64,000 nt of DNA, from positions 376,491-440,490 of the forward strand of contig JAIYAE010000014.1 in NCBI GenBank assembly GCA_027489175.1. Direction: 5' to 3'. The notes under the pieces are model-generated. The model did not search any database and was not told the DNA's origin. It worked only from the letters and a program-made list of their open reading frames with translations. Source of the stretch: Rhodobacter sp. (GTDB lineage: Bacteria; Pseudomonadota; Alphaproteobacteria; Rhodobacterales; Rhodobacteraceae). The position numbers were made by a program, and so were the translations under genes. Shown piece by piece: positions 39,201 to 46,126 of the stretch. Within the stretch, counting starts at the first letter, position 1. Each line of letters starts with the position of its first letter.

Positions 39201-39658
39201 GGTCGCCGCAGCTGAATCTGGGCGTGCCGGTGATGATTCCAGAAAGCTACATCCCCGATCTGGACATTCGACTGGGCCTGTATCGGCGGCTGTCGTCGCT
39301 GGGCACGAAGGTCGAGCTTGAGGGGTTCGCGGCCGAGTTGATCGATCGGTTTGGACCCCTGCCGAAAGAGGTCAACACGCTGATGCTGATCGTGCGGATC
39401 AAGGCGATGTGCAAGCGGGCGGGGATTTCGAAGCTGGATGCCGGGCCAAAGGGCGCAACGATCCAGTTTCACAACGACAAGTTCGCCAATCCCGGTGGGC
39501 TGGTCGATTTCCTGAAGGCCCAAGGGCCGGCGGCGCGGGTCAACGGCAACAAGATCGTCCTGACCGGCGAGATGAAGACCGAAGGCGACCGGATCAAGGG
39601 TGCGTTCAACATCGCCCGCGATCTGGCCGAGGTGGTCAAGGCGGGCAAGAAGGCCTAA
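36212..39658 (+). CDS. mfd: Transcription-repair coupling factor
   Basis: 1148 residues, full length for the family. N-terminal UvrB-homology region ([39 protein letters not shown]). The RNA-polymerase-interacting CarD-like domain begins near [23 protein letters not shown]. The RecG-like motor has [18 protein letters not shown] (Walker A), [12 protein letters not shown] (DEEQ box), [11 protein letters not shown] and [41 protein letters not shown]. The C-terminal TRCF domain (about 985-1085) follows. It releases stalled polymerase and recruits UvrA for nucleotide excision repair. No SOS box noticed upstream. Confidence 0.96.
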   Translation: [1148 protein letters not shown]

Positions 39659-40869
39659 CGCGCGGGCAGGCCAAAGCGCATCAGCGACAGGGCAAGGGCG
39701 ATCAGGACCGCCACGCCCGCAAGCAGCGGCAGGACCGTCCCGTTGAACGCAAGCCCGATGGGAATGGCCAGCAGCACCGACCCCACCGTCGCCAGGGACG
39801 AGATGACCGAGGCGGCAAGGCCGGCGATGTGGCCCACAGGCTCCATCGCCAATGCGTTGAGGTTGCCCATGGTCAGGCCCATCATGCTGAAAAGGCCGAT
39901 CGACCAGAGAAGGTGGGCGGGAAAGGCCAACCCCTCTGGCATGAGACCGGCGGCGATGGTCAGAAGGCAAAGGAGCGTCAGGCAAAGCTGGGCAGCCAAG
40001 GTGGCGGTGATGACGCGGCGCATGCCGAGGCTCATCACGATGCGGCTGTTCAACAGGCTGCCGGACATGGAGCCGACCGCGATGAAGGCAAACCAGAGGG
40101 GGAAGGTTTCGGCCCGGTCAAAGCGCGTCTCGAAGATGCCATGCATCGACGACAGCGTGGCGAACAGTGCGCCCAGCGTCAGCGCCTGCACGATGGTGGA
40201 GATGACGATGACGCGGTGGCGGCCAAGCTCTTTCGTGGCGGACCAGAGGGTGGACATCTGCAGCGGGCGGCGTGAGTTGCGAGGCAGGGTTTCCGGCTGG
40301 CGCAGGCCCATCCACAGCATGATGACGGCGGAAAAGGCGATATAGGCAAGGAAGATCGCGTGCCAATCGGCGATGGCGATGATGCCTTGGCCCATCAGGG
40401 GGGCGACAGCGGGAATGACGGTGAAGACCATCATGACGAAAGACATGATCTTGGCCATGCCGCGCCCGCTGTAAAGATCGCGGATCATGGCGATGGAGAC
40501 GGTGCGGGGGGCGGCGGCCCCGATGCCTTGCACCACCCGCGCGGCCAAAAGGATTTCCAGTGAGGGTGCGAAGTAGCAGGCAAGGGCGGCAAGGGCATAA
40601 AGCGCGGAGCCGAACATGATGATGCGCTTGCGGCCAAAGGCGTCAGACAGGGGCCCGGCAAAAAGGGTGCCCAGACCCATGCCGAAGACAAAGCTGGTGA
40701 CGACCAGTTGGGCTGCATTCGGGGCATCGGGCGAAAGCTCAGCCGCGATGTCGGGCAGGGCGGGCAGCATCGCGTCGATGGAAATGGCGATGGTGGCGAA
40801 GAGCATCGCCATGATCGCCACGAATTCGGTCTGCGAGATCGGCTTTTGGGCGGCGGTGACGTCGGTCAA
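39655..40869 (-). CDS. Bcr/CflA-type MFS drug-resistance transporter
   Basis: 404 residues, 12 TMs. LPALPDIAAEL and VFGMGLGTLFAGPLSDAFGRKRIIMFGSALYALAAL (MFS motif A), and RVVQGIGAAAPRTVSIAMIRDLYSGRGMAKIMSFVMMVFTVIPAVAPLMGQ (motif C region) are typical of Bcr/CflA proton antiporters. TTG start at 40869 overlaps the DsbA-family gene stop by 4 nt (TTGA). The 3' end overlaps the mfd stop by 4 nt on the opposite strand. Substrate unknown. Confidence 0.85.
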   Translation of the reverse strand: MTDVTAAQKPISQTEFVAIMAMLFATIAISIDAMLPALPDIAAELSPDAPNAAQLVVTSFVFGMGLGTLFAGPLSDAFGRKRIIMFGSALYALAALACYFAPSLEILLAARVVQGIGAAAPRTVSIAMIRDLYSGRGMAKIMSFVMMVFTVIPAVAPLMGQGIIAIADWHAIFLAYIAFSAVIMLWMGLRQPETLPRNSRRPLQMSTLWSATKELGRHRVIVISTIVQALTLGALFATLSSMHGIFETRFDRAETFPLWFAFIAVGSMSGSLLNSRIVMSLGMRRVITATLAAQLCLTLLCLLTIAAGLMPEGLAFPAHLLWSIGLFSMMGLTMGNLNALAMEPVGHIAGLAASVISSLATVGSVLLAIPIGLAFNGTVLPLLAGVAVLIALALSLMRFGLPAR

Positions 40870-41513
40870 TGGGGCTTGCTTTCGGCGGGAGGGGTCAGCT
40901 CGGCGATGACCTTCGCCCAAAGGTCCGGCGGCTGCGCGCCAGAGACGACATATTGTTGTGCGACAAGAAAGGTCGGGACGGCGTTCACGCCTTTGGCGCG
41001 GGCGTCGGCGTCGCGGGCGGCGATGTCTTCGGCATCGGCGTCAGAGTGGAGAAGGCGCAGGGTGGCGGCGCGGTCCATTCCGCCTTCGCCCGCAATGTCG
41101 GCCAGGGTTTCAAGATCGCCGATGTCGCGCCCTTCGGTCCAATAGGCGCGCATCAGGCGGTCGACGATGTCGGGCTGCAGGCCCTCGATCCCGGCCCAAT
41201 GAATCAGGCGGTGGGCGTTCAGGGTGTTCGGCATGCGCTGAGGAATGTCAGGGTCCATGTCCACGCCTGCCGCGCGGGCAACTTCGCGCAGGCGGTCGTG
41301 GATGGCGTCGACCTTGGCCGGGCCGCCGAATTTCGCCTCCAAGTAGGCGCGTTTGGCCACACCTTCGGGCGGCAGGTCGGGGTTCAGCTGGAAGGGATGC
41401 CACTGGATGGCAAAGGGGTTGAGCGGGTGGTCTTGCAAGGCACGCTCAAGGTTCGCCTTGCCGATGAAGCACCAGGGGCAGACGGGATCGGAAAAGATAT
41501 CAAGGCGGATCAT
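40866..41513 (-). CDS. DsbA-family oxidoreductase (FrnE-like)
   Basis: 215 residues, thioredoxin fold with a helical insertion. MIRLDIFSDPVCPWCFIGKANLERAL carries a CPWC redox motif, and VNAVPTFLVAQQYVVSGAQ has the cis-Pro loop. No signal peptide, so a cytoplasmic FrnE/2-hydroxychromene-isomerase-like member rather than periplasmic DsbA; a role in cytosolic disulfide handling or glutathione-linked isomerisation is inferred. The ATG overlaps the acyl-CoA synthetase stop (ATGA), and its own stop overlaps the MFS start (TTGA). Confidence 0.83.
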   Translation of the reverse strand: MIRLDIFSDPVCPWCFIGKANLERALQDHPLNPFAIQWHPFQLNPDLPPEGVAKRAYLEAKFGGPAKVDAIHDRLREVARAAGVDMDPDIPQRMPNTLNAHRLIHWAGIEGLQPDIVDRLMRAYWTEGRDIGDLETLADIAGEGGMDRAATLRLLHSDADAEDIAARDADARAKGVNAVPTFLVAQQYVVSGAQPPDLWAKVIAELTPPAESKPH

Positions 41514-43006
41514 GGCGTTGGGCTTTTGTAAAGGGTGGCAAGGGCGCGGCGGATCAGCTTGCCGTTTGCATTGCGCGGCAGCGTGTCGACCCGTTGGTAG
41601 TGCCTTGGCTGCTTCCAGCGGGCAAGGGTGATTTCGGCGCGTTGGTGCAGGGTGGCGGTGTCGGCCTTGCACGGTCCTTCGTGGAAGAGGGCGATGATCT
41701 TGGTGCCGGGTGCCACCTCAACCTCGGCCGCGGCGCAGGATGGGAGGAGGTCGTGGAAGGCGGCCTCAATCTCCAGCGGCGAGACGCGGAAGCCGCCGGC
41801 GTTCAAGAGGTCATCGCGGCGGCCAAGGTGGGTGACGGCACCATCGGCGGCGATGGTCACCATGTCGCCGGTGCGGAACCAGGGGCCTTGAGGAGGTGGC
41901 TTGCGAAGGTAGCCACGCATGAAACCGGGGTCGGCGGTGGAGACGGCGAGTTCGCCGGGGGTGCCGTGGGGGACGGGCTCTTCACTGTCATCAAGGCTGG
42001 CGACAAGGCGGCCGGGTTGGACGAAGCCCGCGCTGCCGGGGGGTGCCGGGCGGTGGGGGGAGCCGGAGATGTAGGTGGACAGTTCGGACATCCCGAGCGC
42101 CTCATGCACGTCAGTGCCGGTCTGGCGCTGCCAGTCGGCGCGGAGGGTTGGGGGCAGGGCTTCACCAGCGGACAGCGCGTGGCGGAGGGTGGGAAGCGGG
42201 GGGACCCCAGCGCGCAGCATCTGGCGGAAGACGCCCGGAGCAGCGGCGAAGATCGTGGCGTTGGAACGGGCCATAAGGGCGGGAAGCGCGGTTGGTGGGG
42301 TGCCTGCGGCGGGGATCAGGGCGGTGGCGCCAAGCGTCCAGGGATCAAGAAGCCCGGTGCCAAGGGTGTAGGTCCAGTTCAGCGCGCCTGCGTGCAGCAG
42401 GCGGTCGCCGGGCGTAAGTCCTTCCCAGGCGTGGTGCATATTGGCCCGCGCAAGGATCGCGCGGTGGGCGTGGGAGACGCCTTCCGGCTGGCCGGAAGAG
42501 CCGGAGGTGAAGACGACATACCCCTCCCGCTGCGGATCGCCAAGGTGGAGTTGGGCCGGGGGAAACCCGGCCCAAAGGTGGGGATCCGGGGCGATGACGG
42601 GGGCAGGGTGGTTGGGCAGGGCGGTGCCTGCATCAGCGATGACGAGCTTTGGTTCGGCAAGGGTGGCAAGGCGGGTGACTTCAGAAACGGTCAGCGCGGC
42701 AGAGGTCGCGACGGGGACCAGGCCAGCGGCGATGGCCCCTAGAAAGACCACCGGAAAGGCGGGGCCGTTCTGCAGGCGCATCAGGATGCGGTCGCCGGGG
42801 TGCAGGCCGTGCGCGAGAAGCGCGGTCGCGCAGCCAAGGATGCGGGCGGTAACCTCGGCGTAGGTCAGGGCCTGATCCCGGTCGGGGTGCAGGATCACCA
42901 GCGCGGGCTTGTCAGGCGTCGCCATCCCGGCCGCCAGCACATGCCCGGCCAGGTTGAAGGCAGGTGGCACAGCGGGAAAGGGGCGGGTGTCGATCACCGA
43001 AGACAT
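41510..43006 (-). CDS. AMP-dependent acyl-CoA synthetase/ligase (benzoate-CoA-ligase-like)
   Basis: 498 residues. YVVFTSGSSGQPEGVSHAHRAI is the P-loop adenylation motif, EALGMSELSTYISGSPHRP a lid/acyl region, WFRTGDMVTIAADGAVTHLGRRDDLLNAGGFRVSPLEIE the hinge, and PRNANGKLIRRAL the catalytic C-terminal Lys. It converts a carboxylic acid (aromatic or fatty) to its CoA thioester through an acyl-AMP. First gene of a coupled trio with the DsbA-family and MFS genes, divergent from the XRE-cupin regulator, which may control it. Confidence 0.85.
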   Translation of the reverse strand: MSSVIDTRPFPAVPPAFNLAGHVLAAGMATPDKPALVILHPDRDQALTYAEVTARILGCATALLAHGLHPGDRILMRLQNGPAFPVVFLGAIAAGLVPVATSAALTVSEVTRLATLAEPKLVIADAGTALPNHPAPVIAPDPHLWAGFPPAQLHLGDPQREGYVVFTSGSSGQPEGVSHAHRAILARANMHHAWEGLTPGDRLLHAGALNWTYTLGTGLLDPWTLGATALIPAAGTPPTALPALMARSNATIFAAAPGVFRQMLRAGVPPLPTLRHALSAGEALPPTLRADWQRQTGTDVHEALGMSELSTYISGSPHRPAPPGSAGFVQPGRLVASLDDSEEPVPHGTPGELAVSTADPGFMRGYLRKPPPQGPWFRTGDMVTIAADGAVTHLGRRDDLLNAGGFRVSPLEIEAAFHDLLPSCAAAEVEVAPGTKIIALFHEGPCKADTATLHQRAEITLARWKQPRHYQRVDTLPRNANGKLIRRALATLYKSPTP

Positions 43007-43071
43007 TCCCCCTGCCTAAGAACCTCGCACCCCAGTTGCAAGGTTTGGTGCGCTGCACTATCGCAAGGCAC

Positions 43072-43695
43072 ATGCACCCGACCGATCCCAAGACCGTGAT
43101 CCGCGTGGCCCGTGAGGCGGGGGGCGAGACCCATGTCGAGCCCTTGGACCTTGGCCTGCGCGTGCGCGAATTGCGCCGGAGCCATGGGTGGACGCTGGAA
43201 GAAGCGGCAACCCGGGCGGGCCTGGCGCGGTCCACGCTGTCGAAGATCGAGAACGGGCAGATGAGCCCGACCTATGAGGCGCTGAAGAAATTGGCGCTGG
43301 GGCTGGCGATTTCGGTACCGCAACTGTTCACCCCGCCGTCAAAGGCGCAGATCACCGGCCGGATGGCGGTGACCAAGGCGGGCGAGGGCCAAGGCCAGGC
43401 GACGGCGACTTATGAGCATGAATTGCTGGCCGGAAGCCTGCCAGAAAAGCAGATGCTGCCCTACCGCGCCACGATCCGCGCCCGAAGCCTTGAAGAATTC
43501 AGCGGCTGGGTCCGCCATGATGGCGAAGAATTCCTGTATGTCCTGACCGGGGTGATCCGCCTTTACACCGAGTTCCATGAGCCGGTCGATCTGCGCCGGG
43601 GCGACAGCGCCTATTACGACGCCGCCATGGGCCATAATGTGGTCAGCCTCTCGGACGAGGATGCGACGATCCTGTGGGTGACCTCGCTGGTCTGA
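43072..43695 (+). CDS. XRE-family regulator with C-terminal cupin domain
   Basis: 207 residues. HTH_3 at about 25-80 (LGLRVRELRRSHGWTLEEAATRAGLARSTLSKIENGQMSPTYEALKKLALGL), then a cupin_2 sensor (GWVRHDGEEFLYVLTGVIRLYTEFHEPVDLRRGDSAYYDAAMGHNV). Such proteins bind a small ligand in the cupin and regulate adjacent metabolic genes. ATG 43072 is 66 bp from the divergent acyl-CoA synthetase start; TTGCAAGG and CGCAAGG repeats in that gap are possible binding sites. Confidence 0.85.
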   Translation: MHPTDPKTVIRVAREAGGETHVEPLDLGLRVRELRRSHGWTLEEAATRAGLARSTLSKIENGQMSPTYEALKKLALGLAISVPQLFTPPSKAQITGRMAVTKAGEGQGQATATYEHELLAGSLPEKQMLPYRATIRARSLEEFSGWVRHDGEEFLYVLTGVIRLYTEFHEPVDLRRGDSAYYDAAMGHNVVSLSDEDATILWVTSLV

Positions 43696-43773
43696 GGCTT
43701 GATCTGCCTCATGGTGCGCGGCCCTTCAAGGCGATAGCCAAGCCATCAAGGGGCTTTGGGGAAGGAAGGCGGG

Positions 43774-44514
43774 ATGAAGTTTGCAATCCTGACAGACATC
43801 CACGCCAACCGCGAGGCGTTTCAGGCCGTTCTGGACGATGTGAAAGCCCATCGGGCCGATCAAATCGTTCTTCTGGGCGATCTTGTCGGCTATGGACCTG
43901 ACCCGGAGTGGTGCTGCGATATGGCCGGGCAGTTGCTGTCCAAGGGCGCGCTTTGCGTGCAGGGCAACCATGACGCGGCGGCGGCGGGTGCGCCCGATGA
44001 GATGCGCGCCCTTGCCCGCCGCGCGATAGAGTGGACAAGGACCCGGCTGAGCGAGACGCAGCGCAGGTTTCTGGCCGATCTGCCCCTGACAGCAACGGTT
44101 GAGGATATGCTGTTTGTCCACGCCTCGGCCAATGATCCGGGGGCGTGGAGCTATGTGACCTCGGACACGCGGGCGACGCCGTCGTTCCGGGCGACAACGG
44201 CGCGGCTGATCTTTTGCGGCCACACCCATGTGCCAATGCTGGCCAGCGCCGATATCGGCGGCGTGGTGCGTGAGCAGGCGTTTCGCCCGGACCTTGCGAT
44301 CCCGCTTTTGCGCAGCCGGCGCTGGCTGGCAGTGATCGGGGCCGTCGGCCAGCCGCGCGACGGGGTGCCGCAGGCGGGGTGGGCGATGGTCGATACCACG
44401 AAGAACGAACTCAACTTTCGGCGCACGCCCTATGACACGCAGCGGACGGCTGACAAGATGCGCGCCGCGGGGCTGCCGGAAGAGCTGGCGCTGCGACTGC
44501 TGAAAGGGAAATGA
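43774..44514 (+). CDS. Calcineurin-like metallophosphoesterase (PP2A-type fold)
   Basis: 246 residues. The complete di-metal motif set is present: D-x-H in LTDIHANREAF, GDLVGYGPDP, GNHD in VQGNHDAAAAG, and GHTHVP. The wording is that of the YfcE/protein-phosphatase-like group (COG0639-type). It stops 3 bp before the Ser/Thr kinase-Usp gene, so an inferred role is to reverse that kinase's phosphorylation. Start MKFAILTDIH at 43774 behind GAAGGAAGG. Confidence 0.85.
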   Translation: MKFAILTDIHANREAFQAVLDDVKAHRADQIVLLGDLVGYGPDPEWCCDMAGQLLSKGALCVQGNHDAAAAGAPDEMRALARRAIEWTRTRLSETQRRFLADLPLTATVEDMLFVHASANDPGAWSYVTSDTRATPSFRATTARLIFCGHTHVPMLASADIGGVVREQAFRPDLAIPLLRSRRWLAVIGAVGQPRDGVPQAGWAMVDTTKNELNFRRTPYDTQRTADKMRAAGLPEELALRLLKGK

Positions 44515-44517
44515 GCC

Positions 44518-45954
44518 ATGCCTGTGCGGCCCCATACCGGCCTGATGATCGACGGCTTCACCCTTGGTGACAAGCTGCACACTGGCGGATTTGCGACGAT
44601 CTGGGCGGTGACGCATCCGGACCATTCCTTGCCGATGGTGATGAAGGTGCCGACCATCCTGGACGGCTATGACGGGCCGACGATCGTGGGGTTCGAGGTT
44701 GAGCAGATGATCATGCCTCGGCTGAGTGGCCCGCATGTGCCGCAAGTCATCGGGATCGGCGGGTTCGAGGTGATGCCCTACATCGTGACCGAGATGATCC
44801 AGGGCGGCAGTTTCCTCAAGACCTTTCAGGCCGCGCCCTTGCCCCTGTCCGACGTGATCGAGATTTCCGCACGGATGGTGGCGGCGGTGGCGGACCTGCA
44901 CCGCCAGCATGTCATCCACCTTGACCTCAAGCCCGAGAATTTCCTGCAGCGCACCACTGGCGAGATGGTGCTGGTGGACTATGGCCTGTCGCGGCACGAC
45001 CAGTTGCCCGACCTTCTGGCCGAGGAATTCACCATTCCGATGGGCACCTTCCCCTTCATCGCGCCAGAGCAATACCTGCGCTGCCGCGATGATCTGCGCT
45101 CGGATATCTTCGCGATCGGGGCCATGCTTTACGCCTTGGCCACGGGCAGGAACCCCTGGGGCACGCCCGAAACCCTGCGCGGGGTGCGCAAGCGGCTGTG
45201 GCGTGACCCAGAACCGCCGCGCGCGATCCGGCCCGAGATTCCGGAATGGCTGCAAGAGATCATTCTGCGCGCGCTGGTGGTTGATCCGATGCAACGCTAC
45301 CAGACCGCCGCGCAGATGGCCTTTGACCTTGGCCACCCGCAGCAGGTGAAGCTGACAGCGCGGGCGCACAAGGTAAAGCGCGACGGCTGGCTGCAGGTCT
45401 GGGATCGTTGGCGGGTCATGCGCAAGATCCGGCGCTTTGCGGCCCCAAACTCGGTTGCGGCGCAGCTGGCCTCGGTCCCGGTGATCGTCGTTGCGGTGGA
45501 TCTGTCACCCGAGGGGGAAAAGCTGGCAGCCATCCTGCAACGGGCCGTGACCCGAATGCTGATGATCGAGCCGGACGCGCGGATTGCCTGCGTGAACGTG
45601 ATCAAGACGGCGCGGATCGGGATTGACCAAGGGACCGATGACCAGGGCAACAACCTGCATGTGATGCGGCTGGTGCAGCTGCGGAACTGGGCCGAAAGCA
45701 TCGACCTGCCGGACCACCGCCTGACCTATACGGTGCTGGAAGGCGCGAACCCCGCCCAGGCCATTCTGGACTATGCCACGGCCAACCATGTCGACCACAT
45801 CCTGATGGGCGCGCGCGATCATTCCACCGCTCGGCGCTATCTGGGGTCAGTCTCGGCTCAGGTGGTGGCCGAGGCGCATTGTTCGGTCACGGTGATCCGC
45901 CTGCCCGAAGAGCCGCTTGACGCCCTCGCAACCGGCAGGGTCGTGGCCGGCTGA
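44518..45954 (+). CDS. Ser/Thr protein kinase fused to a universal stress protein domain
   Basis: 478 residues. Residues about 10-275 are a Hanks-type kinase: glycine loop LHTGGFATIW, Lys43 in VMKVP, catalytic loop HLDLKPEN with Asp136, Lys138 and Asn141, metal Asp154 in VDYG, APEQ, and SDIFAIGAMLYALATGRNPWG. Residues about 318-465 are a Usp domain (VPVIVVAVDLSPEGEKLAAIL ... ILMGARDHSTARRYLGSVSAQVVAEAHCSVTVIR); its G-x2-G nucleotide loop lacks the second Gly but keeps GS. No TM. Paired with the preceding phosphatase. Likely a cytosolic stress-responsive kinase; substrates unknown. Confidence 0.88.
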   Translation: MPVRPHTGLMIDGFTLGDKLHTGGFATIWAVTHPDHSLPMVMKVPTILDGYDGPTIVGFEVEQMIMPRLSGPHVPQVIGIGGFEVMPYIVTEMIQGGSFLKTFQAAPLPLSDVIEISARMVAAVADLHRQHVIHLDLKPENFLQRTTGEMVLVDYGLSRHDQLPDLLAEEFTIPMGTFPFIAPEQYLRCRDDLRSDIFAIGAMLYALATGRNPWGTPETLRGVRKRLWRDPEPPRAIRPEIPEWLQEIILRALVVDPMQRYQTAAQMAFDLGHPQQVKLTARAHKVKRDGWLQVWDRWRVMRKIRRFAAPNSVAAQLASVPVIVVAVDLSPEGEKLAAILQRAVTRMLMIEPDARIACVNVIKTARIGIDQGTDDQGNNLHVMRLVQLRNWAESIDLPDHRLTYTVLEGANPAQAILDYATANHVDHILMGARDHSTARRYLGSVSAQVVAEAHCSVTVIRLPEEPLDALATGRVVAG

Positions 45955-45965
45955 GCGGGCGCCGG

Positions 45966-46088
45966 TCAGAGCATGCCAGCGACGGTATCGGCGCCGGCGG
46001 AAATGTCTTCGCCCACGCCGCCGATGGTGTTGCAGGCTGACAGGGCCGTCAGGGTCAGAAGGATCAGTGCCAGTTTGCGCATGCTCAT
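45966..46088 (-). CDS. Entericidin-type small lipoprotein
   Basis: 40 residues: a lipoprotein signal (MSMRKLALILLTLTALSAC) with lipobox LSAC, then NTIGGVGEDISAGADTVAGML, the entericidin EcnA/EcnB signature (CNT-x-G-x-G-x-D-I). A TAAGG ribosome-binding site precedes the ATG at 46088; a second ATG at 46082 is possible. Entericidins are small membrane-active lipoproteins associated with cell lysis or envelope stress. Only one copy, so no EcnA/EcnB pair is evident. Confidence 0.75.
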   Translation of the reverse strand: MSMRKLALILLTLTALSACNTIGGVGEDISAGADTVAGML

Positions 46089-46126
46089 GCCTTATGCTTG
46101 GTCGGTTTTTGTCGGTCGGGGGGCGG

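Noticed and set aside
43726-45369. Minus-strand open frame of about 550 codons
   Set aside because: Antisense to the metallophosphatase and kinase-Usp genes, both with complete active-site motifs.
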